A DNA stretch of 64,000 nucleotides. Source: Halosegnis longus. GTDB taxonomy: Archaea > Halobacteriota > Halobacteria > Halobacteriales > Haloarculaceae. Positions 35,970 through 44,865 of this stretch are shown piece by piece. Position 1 is the first letter of the stretch; every line of letters begins with the position of its first letter. The position numbers and the translations under genes are program-made. The notes below the pieces were generated by a model. The model ran no database searches and had not been told where the DNA came from. It worked only from the letters and a program-made list of their open reading frames with translations. The stretch covers positions 2,046,001 through 2,110,000 of the forward strand of contig NZ_QKNW01000001.1 in NCBI RefSeq assembly GCF_009663395.1, in the 5' to 3' direction.

Positions 35970-36167
35970 TTAAAAATAATTTATGCATATTTAGATATAG
36001 AATCTAAACCGTTGACTCCATGTATAGGCATTTTAGCTTACTTCAGAACACATCCGGTAGTTACTCTATAAGATATCTTGTTAGTAGATTCTACGAATAT
36101 TGCATGCGCGTCTTCCGGAGTCTGTCCCCACCGAAACTTGTTTTATACAAGTAGGATAAATAACCGC
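35970..36167. other. AT-rich intergenic island
   Basis: 198 bases of much lower GC than the surroundings, with no credible ORF. TAGAATCTA (35998-36006) and TAGATTCTA (36085-36093) are perfect inverted copies 78 bases apart, and AAGATATCTT (36070-36079) is a perfect palindrome. The downstream end holds the TATA box of the next gene. It continues the low-GC stretch that begins in the tail of the preceding gene. Confidence 0.6.
36141..36147 (+). promoter_or_regulatory. TATA box of the polyaspartate pilin gene
   Basis: TTTTATA centred 24 bases before the GTG at 36168. It places the transcript start at the GTG and so decides this start over an ATG at 36078. Confidence 0.6.
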
Positions 36168-37100
<933 letters not shown>

Positions 37101-37140
37101 TCTGATTTTCGACTACTGACGAACTCGCCGTCGTCAGACC

Positions 37141-37146
37141 CTTATA
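37141..37146 (+). promoter_or_regulatory. TATA box of the HMG-CoA synthase gene
   Basis: CTTATA, about 25 bases before the ATG at 37168; leaderless arrangement. Confidence 0.55.
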
Positions 37147-37167
37147 GCTGCTCTCCGAGCGAGTGGT

Positions 37168-38505
37168 ATGACCGATGTCGGAATCGACGCGGCGGAGATA
37201 TGGACCGGCAAGCTCAAATTGGACTTAGCGGAGACGTTCGCGCCCGAGAAGGGCGACGACCCCGGCAAGTACACGAAGGGACTCGGCCTATACGAGTCCT
37301 CGTTCCCGGACACGTACGAGGATATCGTCACGATGGGGGCCAACGCCTGCAAGCGGCTGATGGAGCGCAACGACCTCGAGCCCGATGATATCGGGCGTAT
37401 CGACGTGGCGACGGAGTCGTCGTTCGATAACTCCAAGCCGATTTCGACGTACATCGCAGGCTGTCTCGAACAGACCTTCGACGGCGACTTCCACCACGCC
37501 AACAAGGGCGAACGGAAGTTCGCGTGTGTCGCAGGGACACAGGCCATCGACGACGCGTACAACTGGATTCGCGCGGGTCGGAATCGCGGCCGGGCAGCAA
37601 TCGTCGTCGCGACGGATACCGCACTCTACGCGCGCGGCGATCCCGGCGAGGCAACGCAGGGTGCGGGTGCGGTCGCGATGCTCATCTCCGAGGACCCGTC
37701 GCTGGTGACGCTGTCCGACGAGCAGGGGTACGGGAGCGCCGACGAGACGGACTTCCTGAAGCCGAACCAGCAGTTCCCGAGCGTCGACGGCAAACGCTCC
37801 GTGCAGGTGTATCTCGCGCGGATGCGCGAGGCCGTCGAGGACTACGAGTCCGTCGCGGGCGAAATCCACCCCGACGACTTCGTGTACGCGCCGTTCCACA
37901 CCCCGTTCCCGGGGATGGTGCGGAAGGCCGCCCTGCTCGCGTACCGACACATCACCCGCGACACGGAAATCGAGGAGGCGCTGGCCGAACAGATCGGAAT
38001 GCAGCCCCGCGAGACCGAGTTCGACGGCGAGGAGGCGTTCCTCGATGCAGTCAGCGACTACACCGACGAACTGAAAGAGACGACGCGGTACCAGGAGTGG
38101 TACGAGGCGACAATCGACCCGACGCTCGATATCGCCCGCCACGTCGGCAACTGGTACACCGGCTCGGTCCACGTCGCGCGGCTGGCGGCGCTCAAGCGCG
38201 CTCACGAAGCGGGCCGTGAGATGACCGACGAGCGGTTGTTCGTCGCCTCATACGGCTCCGGCGCGCAGGCGGAGGTCCACCACGAGACCGTCCAGCCGGG
38301 CTGGAAGGACGAGATTGCACAGCTCAACATCGACGAACAGATCGACGCGCGCTACGACCTGGATTTCGCCGAGTACGAGACGGTCCACGACGCCCACGAC
38401 CACTCGAAGGACCGCGATTACGAGGAGTTCACGGCACCGGACGCGGAGTTCGTCTTCGACGGCTGGGGGCGCATGGGCGAGCGCAAGTACCGCTACGTCG
38501 AGTGA
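37168..38505 (+). CDS. Hydroxymethylglutaryl-CoA synthase
   Basis: 445 residues. The catalytic Cys lies in KFACVAGTQAIDDAYNWI, the catalytic His in FHTPFPGMVRKAALLAYRH, and ATESSFDNSKPISTYI and VATDTALYARG match the thiolase-fold HMG-CoA synthases. It condenses acetoacetyl-CoA with acetyl-CoA in the mevalonate pathway that feeds archaeal isoprenoid lipids, carotenoids and quinones. Length is typical of the haloarchaeal/eukaryotic-like type. Own promoter. Confidence 0.93.
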   Translation: MTDVGIDAAEIWTGKLKLDLAETFAPEKGDDPGKYTKGLGLYESSFPDTYEDIVTMGANACKRLMERNDLEPDDIGRIDVATESSFDNSKPISTYIAGCLEQTFDGDFHHANKGERKFACVAGTQAIDDAYNWIRAGRNRGRAAIVVATDTALYARGDPGEATQGAGAVAMLISEDPSLVTLSDEQGYGSADETDFLKPNQQFPSVDGKRSVQVYLARMREAVEDYESVAGEIHPDDFVYAPFHTPFPGMVRKAALLAYRHITRDTEIEEALAEQIGMQPRETEFDGEEAFLDAVSDYTDELKETTRYQEWYEATIDPTLDIARHVGNWYTGSVHVARLAALKRAHEAGREMTDERLFVASYGSGAQAEVHHETVQPGWKDEIAQLNIDEQIDARYDLDFAEYETVHDAHDHSKDRDYEEFTAPDAEFVFDGWGRMGERKYRYVE

Positions 38506-38546
38506 GTAGGGCGTAGAACTATACCCCCTCGGTTGTATCGGCGGAT

Positions 38547-38780
38547 ATGGACGACGCAGAGTACGAGGAGTTCATCTCGTCGGTCACGCCGATCGAGTCG
38601 GCCGACGGTATCGACAGCTACCGAAACACCGTCGCGATGGCCTGTCCGGCCTGTGGCGAGCCGTTCGACGACGCCGTGGTCTGTACGGACGAGTACAACA
38701 GCCTCGAACTCTCACTCGAACTCGACCTGTGTGTCACGACCCACGAGGGCGACGCCGTCATCTTCACGCACAAGCCCTAG
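38547..38780 (+). CDS. Small zinc-ribbon-type protein
   Basis: 77 residues. MACPACGEPFDDAVVC supplies a CxxC plus a third Cys 11 residues on, and a fourth candidate is in LDLCVTT; this looks like a small zinc-binding domain. No other feature. I do not assign a family. A TATA-like ACTATACC lies about 27 bases upstream. Its TAG stop is interlocked with the stop of the convergent regulator gene in the tetramer CTAG. Confidence 0.7.
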   Translation: MDDAEYEEFISSVTPIESADGIDSYRNTVAMACPACGEPFDDAVVCTDEYNSLELSLELDLCVTTHEGDAVIFTHKP

Positions 38781-39484
38781 GGAAGCCCGCGGAGCGTGTC
38801 TAACACGTCATCGAGGGGTTCGTCGGTCACCGCGAGCGAGTAGCCGTCGGTTTGAGCCAGCGCCGGCGCGTGCTCCCACAGCTCCTCTTCCGACAGTCCG
38901 TGGAGCACGACCGCCGTCGGCGTCGGCGTGACGACCCGCTGTGCGACCAGCGGCCCCTCGCCGCGCGTCACGTCAGAGAAGACGAGCGCACGATTCGTGG
39001 ACTGGCCGTAGAGCCGATAGAACTCCTCGCTCGACAGCCGAGAGATGGCCGCGATGGAGTTGATGACGGTGTGGCCGGCGACGGTGTGGTCGCTGCCGCC
39101 CACGACCTCTGTTGCGCCGATGGCCGAGTAGAACCGCCGCAGCGGGACGGTCGTCGGATACTCCCGGAGGTCGTGGACGATATCGGAGTCGAAGCCGGCA
39201 GAGAGCACGCGGGCGAACTGTCGGAGCCGGTCGCCGCCGCGTGCCGCGTCAATGTCGAGCAGCCCGTCGACGAACCGGCGCACGATGCCGACGCCGGGGG
39301 AGTCGCGTCGGCCGGACTCGTAATCCGAGACGACCGACGGCGACACGTCGAGTTCGTCGGCGAGCGTCGAGCCGGTCACGTCGAACTCCTCGCGCCACTT
39401 GCGCAGGGTTGCGCCCGGTTCGTCGCTCATCGTCACCTCGCCGGCGATGTGAGTGGCGAGCCGCTGGCGCGTGGTGTCGTCCAT
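38777..39484 (-). CDS. XRE-type helix-turn-helix transcriptional regulator
   Basis: 235 residues. Residues 28-75 form the DNA-binding domain: LRKWREEFDVTGSTLADELDVSPSVVSDYESGRR is a clear Cro/C1-type HTH. The remaining 150 residues are a mixed alpha/beta domain (around YPTTVPLRRFYSAIGATEVVGG) common to a haloarchaeal regulator family; ligand unknown. Start ATG 39484 is 25 bases behind a TATA-like element on the minus strand; an internal ATG at 39430 is the alternative. Confidence 0.85.
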   Translation of the reverse strand: MDDTTRQRLATHIAGEVTMSDEPGATLRKWREEFDVTGSTLADELDVSPSVVSDYESGRRDSPGVGIVRRFVDGLLDIDAARGGDRLRQFARVLSAGFDSDIVHDLREYPTTVPLRRFYSAIGATEVVGGSDHTVAGHTVINSIAAISRLSSEEFYRLYGQSTNRALVFSDVTRGEGPLVAQRVVTPTPTAVVLHGLSEEELWEHAPALAQTDGYSLAVTDEPLDDVLDTLRGLP

Positions 39485-39535
39485 GTCTCCCTCTCCGCCC
39501 GGATGCTTATTGCGGTTCCGCACCCAGCCGTGGCA

Positions 39536-40159
39536 ATGGTGACCACGCTTGTCGCCGTCGCGACCGGAGTGCTGGTGGCGGCGGCGATGCTCGACCGCCT
39601 CTCGGCTCGCGCGGTCGGACTCGTCGCCGTCGCCGCCGCGCTTCCGGACGTCGATGCCGCGCTCGCGATACTCCATCCCGGGCTCCACAACGCCGCCCTC
39701 CACAACGTCTGGCTTCCGCTCACCGCGGTGATACTCCTCACCAGCCGCCGCATCGGGCTCCGCGAGCGACTCACGGCCGACGCGATGCGACTCGCGTGGG
39801 CGGCGGTGGTGGCGTACACGGTCGCCGTAGCGTTCGACCTGTTCAACGTCGAGAGCGCCGCCGTGTTGTGGCCGCTGCACGACCGCTTTTTGGCCGTCTA
39901 CGGCCAACTCGCGTACAGCACGACCGAAGGACTCCTCTTCACCTTCTTCGAGCCGCAGTTCGGCGGCGGCGAACTCCTCCCGAAGGCCGGCCAAGGGACT
40001 GTCTCGGGCGGCTACACCGTTCCGTCGCCGTTCGTCACCGGCGACGGCGAAACGGTGCGGGCCGTCCTCGTCAACGCCGGATGGGAGCTACTGGTCGCAC
40101 TCGTCGCCGTCGTCGTGGTCGGACTCCGGTTCGTGGAACAGACGCGGGGTGAGACCTGA
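39536..40159 (+). CDS. Membrane-bound metal-dependent hydrolase-like protein (YdjM/DUF457 type)
   Basis: 207 residues with four or five membrane segments. LPDVDAALAILHPGLHNAALHN (about 40-61) gives the D-x-D and H...H residues typical of the YdjM-like membrane hydrolases, and further polar residues occur in FDLFNVESAAVLWPL. Catalysis is unproven for the family. Its TGA overlaps the ATG of the next gene (TGATG), which codes a related protein. Confidence 0.72.
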   Translation: MVTTLVAVATGVLVAAAMLDRLSARAVGLVAVAAALPDVDAALAILHPGLHNAALHNVWLPLTAVILLTSRRIGLRERLTADAMRLAWAAVVAYTVAVAFDLFNVESAAVLWPLHDRFLAVYGQLAYSTTEGLLFTFFEPQFGGGELLPKAGQGTVSGGYTVPSPFVTGDGETVRAVLVNAGWELLVALVAVVVVGLRFVEQTRGET

Positions 40160-40806
40160 TGCCCTCGACCGTCGTCCACGTCGCGTTCGGTCTGCTGTGT
40201 GGGGCCGCGCTGCTGGGGGCGCGGTTCGACCGCCGGGCCGTCCTCGTCGTCGTCGCGGCCTGCATCATCCCCGACCTCGATACGTTCACCTCCCTCGTCG
40301 TGGCGTCGACCCACCGCGCGATGTTACACACCCTGCTCGCGCCGGGGCTGCTCGCGCTCGGCCTGTGGCACGGGACGACCCGTTCGGACTGGCTCCGCGC
40401 TCGGCTCAGGCCCGGCGACGTCTCGCGACTCTGGACCGGGCTGTTCGCGTACGTCGCGGCCGGCATCGGACTCGACATGTTCACCGCGCTCGGCGTGAAT
40501 CCGCTCTACCCGCTCGTCGACCAGTTCGTCGCCGTCGACGGCCGGGTCGGCTACGATTCCGGAACCCTGTTCCAGAGCTTTATCGAGTTTCCGGAGCCGG
40601 AGACGGACGGCGGCGTGAACGTCGGTCAGCGCGGGTCGACCGAGACCGTCCACGTCGCCAGCGGTGTCGACCCCTCGCGGGGCGCAGAAGAGCCGGGAAC
40701 CGAGCGCATCTTCCCCGTCGTCTTCCGCGGCTGGCACGTCACGCTCGTGCTCGTCGGCTGTCTCGCGACGTGGCTCGGACTCCGGGACACTGAAGCGAGC
40801 GCGTAG
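40159..40806 (+). CDS. Second membrane-bound metal-dependent hydrolase-like protein
   Basis: 215 residues, four to five membrane segments. IIPDLDTFTSLVVASTHRAMLHTLL repeats the D-x-D ... H ... H arrangement of the preceding protein, and GLDMFTALGVNPLYPL matches its later motif. A hydrophilic loop at about 140-185 precedes the last helix. The two genes overlap by one base and look like an old tandem duplication, possibly forming a heterodimer. Confidence 0.75.
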   Translation: MPSTVVHVAFGLLCGAALLGARFDRRAVLVVVAACIIPDLDTFTSLVVASTHRAMLHTLLAPGLLALGLWHGTTRSDWLRARLRPGDVSRLWTGLFAYVAAGIGLDMFTALGVNPLYPLVDQFVAVDGRVGYDSGTLFQSFIEFPEPETDGGVNVGQRGSTETVHVASGVDPSRGAEEPGTERIFPVVFRGWHVTLVLVGCLATWLGLRDTEASA

Positions 40807-40818
40807 TCCCCATTCGGT

Positions 40819-41295
40819 GTGATTCGACCCTACGACTCGGACGACGCCGACGCGCTGTGGCGACTCAAGCGCGCCTTCGAGACGGCGATGGGCGACACCG
40901 ACGACGAGGCGAAGGCCGAAGCCTACGACGCGAAGCTCACCGACGAGTACCGTGAGGGGTGGCTCGCGTGGGTCCGCCGGTGTACCGACGACGAGGAGTG
41001 CCTGTTCGTCGCCGAGCGCGACGGCGACCTCGTCGGCTACCTGTTTCTCCTCCCCGAACGGCTCGCATTCGTCTGGGACGCCGCGGTCCTGAACGAGGTG
41101 TACGTCACCCCCGACCACCGCGGGACGGGCGTCGCCGACGACCTGATGGAGCGCGGACTGGCCCACGCTCGCGAGCAGTCGCTCCCGCTGGACAGACTCG
41201 TCCTCGACGTGGACGGAGAAAACGACCGTGCGAAGGCGTTCTACGACCGATACGGATTCACGCGCTGGGGAGAGATGGTCGTCCGCGAGCTTTAG
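40819..41295 (+). CDS. GNAT family N-acetyltransferase
   Basis: 158 residues from a GTG start. The acetyl-CoA-binding motif A is LNEVYVTPDHRGTGVADDLM (R/Q-x-x-G-x-G/A type) and the later ENDRAKAFYDRYGF is motif B. It would acetylate an amine on a small molecule or protein; substrate unknown. It converges on the TFS gene; the two stop codons share TTAG (41292-41295). Confidence 0.85.
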   Translation: MIRPYDSDDADALWRLKRAFETAMGDTDDEAKAEAYDAKLTDEYREGWLAWVRRCTDDEECLFVAERDGDLVGYLFLLPERLAFVWDAAVLNEVYVTPDHRGTGVADDLMERGLAHAREQSLPLDRLVLDVDGENDRAKAFYDRYGFTRWGEMVVREL

Positions 41296-41615
41296 CTGTA
41301 CTCGCGCCAGCGGTGGCCACACTCCCTGCACTTGAAAAAGCGCGTCGGCGGCTCGTCGGCGCTGCCGGTCTGTTTGATAGTGTACCACGCGACCCCGTGG
41401 CCACACTCGTCACACCGGACGGTGTCGTCGGTCGGTTTCCCCTCGAAGTTGGCGTCCTCGGTGGTCTCGATGACGTCGCTGTCGTCTTGTGCCTCCGTCG
41501 AGGTGTAGTCCTCGGACAGCGACGCGTCCTTGACGGTCGCGTGGCCACACGACGAACAGACCATCCGGTCACCATCCGTATGCATCATCGAGCCGCACTC
41601 GTCACAAAACTGCAT
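41292..41615 (-). CDS. tfs: Transcription elongation factor TFS (RpoM/TFIIS-like)
   Basis: 107 residues. An N-terminal zinc ribbon (FCDECGSMM ... VCSSCGHA) and a C-terminal one (VRCDECGHG ... FKCRECGHRW) flank a linker. The C-terminal hairpin has the acidic tip in GSADEPPTRFF, the Asp-Glu pair that promotes RNA cleavage by backtracked RNA polymerase. It rescues stalled transcription. Family length is normal. Last gene of a leftward group with 41658 and 42176. Confidence 0.92.
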   Translation of the reverse strand: MQFCDECGSMMHTDGDRMVCSSCGHATVKDASLSEDYTSTEAQDDSDVIETTEDANFEGKPTDDTVRCDECGHGVAWYTIKQTGSADEPPTRFFKCRECGHRWREYS

Positions 41616-41657
41616 ACGGCGGGTTCGGGTACGGACGCCGAAAAGTGCCCGGACACG

Positions 41658-42179
41658 TCACTCGGCGTCGCGCGACCGCATCTGCGTCCGCTCGGTCACG
41701 ATCGGGCAGTCGGTCACGCGCACGTGTTCGAGATCTGTCAGCTCGTGAATCGTCGTCCCGGAGTTTTCACACGCCATCTCGGGGGGTGCGCTGAAGTGTT
41801 CACACTGCTCGCAGTACTGGCTCTTCGGGACGATGACCCCCTCGTCGACCGCCTCGACCTCCTGTAGTTCGAGGAGGTCGCTGTCGGCGTCCGACTCGGG
41901 TTCCTCCTCGATGAGGTCGAACACGTCGGCGTCGTCGAACTCGGAGCCGGTGTCCATCTCGTCGAACACGTCGTCGTCAAGCGGTTCGTCGTCGGGCGTG
42001 TCGAACACCTCCAGCGGGTCGTCACCCGGCGCCGTCTCCGGCGTGTGGTCGGCGCTCCGGAACGGCTCCGCCTCGATATCCACGTCGAGGTCCGTCTCGT
42101 CGTCGGCGTCGATATCGAACTGCTCGTCGAACTCCTCGTCGTTTTCGAACTCCACGTCGAACTCCTCGTCGTCACTCAC
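41658..42179 (-). CDS. Extremely acidic protein with a C-terminal four-Cys motif
   Basis: 173 residues from a GTG start. Residues 1-110 are mostly Asp and Glu with Phe at intervals (DVEFENDEEFDEQFDID), predicted disordered. The C-terminal 60 residues contain SQYCEQCEHF, MACEN and TDCPIV, so four Cys in a C-x2-C ... C ... C arrangement that may bind zinc. No known family recognised. The start overlaps the preceding gene by four bases (GTGA), so the two are coupled. TFS lies 42 bases downstream. Confidence 0.7.
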   Translation of the reverse strand: MSDDEEFDVEFENDEEFDEQFDIDADDETDLDVDIEAEPFRSADHTPETAPGDDPLEVFDTPDDEPLDDDVFDEMDTGSEFDDADVFDLIEEEPESDADSDLLELQEVEAVDEGVIVPKSQYCEQCEHFSAPPEMACENSGTTIHELTDLEHVRVTDCPIVTERTQMRSRDAE

Positions 42180-42865
42180 TGGTCGCTGCTCCCGGCGACC
42201 AGCTTGGGCGTCGAGAAGAAGCCGTTGTTGCCCGTGATGTCGCCGAACTCGGTCGAGCAGTGTGGACAGGCCGGTTCCGACAGCAGGCTGATGTTGACGG
42301 AGTTTCCGCAGGCGCGACAGGTCGCCGTCTCGAAGCCGCGTCGGGCGGCTATCTCACGCAGCTTCGTCAGTCGGTCGTCCTCGCCGTCGCCGTTGGTCTG
42401 CTGTTGGAGACGGACGACCGCGGCCGCGACGCGACGGAGCCGCTGTTGTGTCGTCTCCATCGCCTCGTCGTGGGTCTCGACGGCGCTCGCCAGCTCCTCG
42501 ATGTCCGCCTCCAGCGTCGAGACCGTCTGTGCAATCTCCGTGAGCTGGTCTTCGAGCGTGTCGAACCGGTCGAACTCCTCGTGGTCGTGGTCGGCCGGCG
42601 CTTTCGCCTCCGTCTGTCGCTTGAGCTGGAGCATCCGCGAACGGATGTCGTCGATTTTCTCGTCGAACTCGGACTCCAGGTCGTCGACGCGGACGGAGAG
42701 TTCGTCGCCGTCGCCCTGTTCGAGGGCGCGCTGATTCGCCTCCAGCAGTCGCTCCAGCAGCCGGTCGCGGTCCATCCCGCGTTCGTCGGCCAACCCCTCC
42801 AGCCACGACTCGAGGTCCGGAGGGAGCCGGATGGTAAGTTGGCTACTGTCGGACTCTGTGGCCAT
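42176..42865 (-). CDS. Ribbon-helix-helix / coiled-coil / zinc-ribbon protein
   Basis: 229 residues in three parts. Residues 9-45 (LTIRLPPDLESWLEGLADERG) look like a ribbon-helix-helix DNA-binding domain. Residues 50-165 are a long coiled coil rich in Leu, Glu and Gln. Residues 175-215 hold CRACGNSV and CPHCSTEF, a four-Cys zinc ribbon. This design suggests a DNA-bound oligomeric regulator or chromosome protein. No target known. It is coupled to the acidic protein gene. Confidence 0.72.
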   Translation of the reverse strand: MATESDSSQLTIRLPPDLESWLEGLADERGMDRDRLLERLLEANQRALEQGDGDELSVRVDDLESEFDEKIDDIRSRMLQLKRQTEAKAPADHDHEEFDRFDTLEDQLTEIAQTVSTLEADIEELASAVETHDEAMETTQQRLRRVAAAVVRLQQQTNGDGEDDRLTKLREIAARRGFETATCRACGNSVNISLLSEPACPHCSTEFGDITGNNGFFSTPKLVAGSSDQ

Positions 42866-42928
42866 CTTGACACTGCTTGGAACCGACCGACAAAAAGGAT
42901 TCGGCTAACTAACACGCCGTGACGACGG

Positions 42929-43765
42929 TTACCGGATTTTGCGCACGTCGCTGATATCGAAGCCCGCATCGCCGATTTCGGTCTCGAACTGGACGATATC
43001 TTCGTCTTCGATGGCCGAGAGGATGCCGCGGAACTGCCGGACGACGAGCGTCCGCGCCCGGGTCGACCCGCCCGACTCCCACTCGAAGAGGAACGAGCCG
43101 TCCGCGGCGTCCACCAGCTGGCCGTGGCGTTCGGTCGACAGCGTCTCGTGGTTCAGGAGAACGAGTACCAGTCCGCCCCACTCGTAGGCTGCCCGGGTGA
43201 TGCCCTTCAGCAGCTTCGGGATGTCGGCCCACGACATATCCTCGCCGGCGGCGCTGATGAGGTCGGTCAGCGAGTCGATGACGACCAGGTTCTCGGTGGC
43301 GTGGTCGGACAGGACGTCGCCGAGCGCCTCGGGGACCGTCGAGCGGTCCTCGTCGCCGCCGAGGCTCGTGATGCTCGCGGTCCGGTTCGAGTACCAGTCG
43401 CGGGGCACTGGGGAGATACGGAAGTACTCGGTCGAGAGGTCGTGGAAGGTGATGTTCTCGGTCGCCGCGTCGGTGATTTCCTCGTCGAGGACGAACTCCA
43501 TCTCCCGTCGGAGCCGCGGCCCCTCGGCGGTAAAGGAGATGTAGTGGATGTTCGGGGCCGGCTGTGTCCCCTCCGTCACCTCGCCGTAGTAGAGGTCGAA
43601 CAGGTCCTCGTCGACGGCCTGGAGCGCGTTCATCGCCGCCGACGTGTAGGCGAACTCCCGCGCGCCCGCCCCCGCCTCGCCGGAGAGCAGTACGAGACTA
43701 CCGGCCGGCGCTCCCCCGCCGATGGTGGTGTCGAGCCGACGGATGCCGAACGGGATACGTCTCAT
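42929..43765 (-). CDS. RecA/KaiC-like (HTR-like) protein with degenerate Walker A
   Basis: 278 residues. The start (RRIPFGIRRLDTTIGGGAPAGSLVLLSGEAGAG) and Walker B (LVVIDSLTDL) are those of the RadA/KaiC/HTR-like ATPases. At the P-loop, GEAGAGAR (29-36) replaces the usual GxxGxGKT: the essential Lys is Ala35 and the Thr/Ser is Arg36. ATP hydrolysis is therefore doubtful. ERHGQLVDAADGSFLFEWESGG and RTLVVRQFRG in the C-terminal part are well conserved in haloarchaeal HTR-like proteins. Chosen ATG follows a TATA-like TTTAAC on the minus strand about 27 bases upstream. Confidence 0.8.
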   Translation of the reverse strand: MRRIPFGIRRLDTTIGGGAPAGSLVLLSGEAGAGAREFAYTSAAMNALQAVDEDLFDLYYGEVTEGTQPAPNIHYISFTAEGPRLRREMEFVLDEEITDAATENITFHDLSTEYFRISPVPRDWYSNRTASITSLGGDEDRSTVPEALGDVLSDHATENLVVIDSLTDLISAAGEDMSWADIPKLLKGITRAAYEWGGLVLVLLNHETLSTERHGQLVDAADGSFLFEWESGGSTRARTLVVRQFRGILSAIEDEDIVQFETEIGDAGFDISDVRKIR

Positions 43766-43805
43766 GGCCTGGCGTACAGTTCGTCCACGGTTAAACCTAC
43801 GCGAC

Positions 43806-44768
43806 TCACTCAACGCGCGCGCCGGCGTTCGCGACACCGACCGTTTCGACGCTGCCTGCGACGCCGACAGCATCGAGCGCTGCTTCTCCGGCCTCCCGAG
43901 CCGCCCGCTCGCGGCTCGCGTCGGTGATGCCGTACACGGCCGGTCCCCACGACGACTGGCCGACGCCGCTGAGTGCCGCGCTGGCTTCGAGTTCGTCGAC
44001 CAGTGCGCCCGCGGGCGGCCGGTAGACGCCGCCTTGTGCGTCCGTGTACCACGTCCCGTTGCGTCGGTCGAAGGCGGTTACGGCCCGTCCGAACGGCTCG
44101 CACTCGCCGGCAGCGACGGCAGGGAGGAGTCGCCGCGTCAGGATGCCGGCGAGCTCGTCGGCGAGGTCGGGGTCGGCCCGTTCGACCGCCGCACGCATCG
44201 AGGCGTCTTCGGTCTCGCCCGACCGGCCGGCGTCGGCGTCCGGATAGACGAGCAGGACGCGCCACGACTCGGGCAGGTCGCGGCGCACGACGACCGGCGG
44301 GACGGTCCACGAGCCGTCCTCTGGCGTGTCGGTCGTGAACCGCGTCGTCGGGTGGCCGGCGTCGACGACGAAGCCGCCCCGCTCGAAGGTGGCGACACCG
44401 ACCCCCGACCGACCGCCGCGGCCGAGCGCCGGGGCGCGCTCGCGAACCCGCGGCTCGCGGTCGTACGTCTCTGCGACGGCTGTGAGGGTTGCGAGTGCAA
44501 TCTGTGTCCCCGAGCCGAGACCGACGTGGCGGGGGAGCCGCTCTGTGACCGTGAGGTCGACGCCGGGCACGTCGAGCAGGTCACAGGCCGCGGTCGCGTA
44601 CTCGGCGACGAGGGTGTCGGTACACCGGACGCTGTCTGCCCGCGTCGCCTCGATGCTGACGCGGGGGCGGTCGAGCGCGAAGCCGACGCCGCCGTAGAGC
44701 CGCTCGTGTGACAGCGAGAGGTTCTGGAAGCCGACGTGGATGCGCGCGCCGGCCGAGACGCGGGTCAT
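43806..44768 (-). CDS. GHMP-superfamily protein, beta-ribofuranosylaminobenzene 5'-phosphate synthase-like
   Basis: 320 residues. The beginning (RVSAGARIHVGFQNLSLSHERLYGGVG) and the glycine-rich LPRHVGLGSGTQIALATLTA match archaeal beta-RFAP synthases, which join PRPP and 4-hydroxybenzoate or p-aminobenzoate in tetrahydromethanopterin synthesis. SGVGQSSWGPAVYGI near the C-terminus is also conserved. What haloarchaea, which use folate-type cofactors, make with it is not settled. Leftward, 40 bases ahead of the RecA-like gene. Confidence 0.85.
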   Translation of the reverse strand: MTRVSAGARIHVGFQNLSLSHERLYGGVGFALDRPRVSIEATRADSVRCTDTLVAEYATAACDLLDVPGVDLTVTERLPRHVGLGSGTQIALATLTAVAETYDREPRVRERAPALGRGGRSGVGVATFERGGFVVDAGHPTTRFTTDTPEDGSWTVPPVVVRRDLPESWRVLLVYPDADAGRSGETEDASMRAAVERADPDLADELAGILTRRLLPAVAAGECEPFGRAVTAFDRRNGTWYTDAQGGVYRPPAGALVDELEASAALSGVGQSSWGPAVYGITDASRERAAREAGEAALDAVGVAGSVETVGVANAGARVE

Positions 44769-44865
44769 ACCCTCACTTCGAAATCCACGGTGTTCGGGGT
44801 TTCGACGCCGGTAAGGTTCACAGTCGAGACCGGAGATTGAAGCCGCCGCCCGCCGACCCTGAGGT

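Noticed and set aside
36078-36167. ATG at 36078 as start of the polyaspartate pilin
   Set aside because: The TATA box at 36141 would fall inside the gene, and the added residues (Cys-rich, not pilin-like) spoil the short charged leader.
38852-39535. Long in-frame extension of the first membrane hydrolase-like gene
   Set aside because: It is antisense to the XRE regulator and would hide that gene's promoter; the ATG at 39536 gives a membrane protein start.
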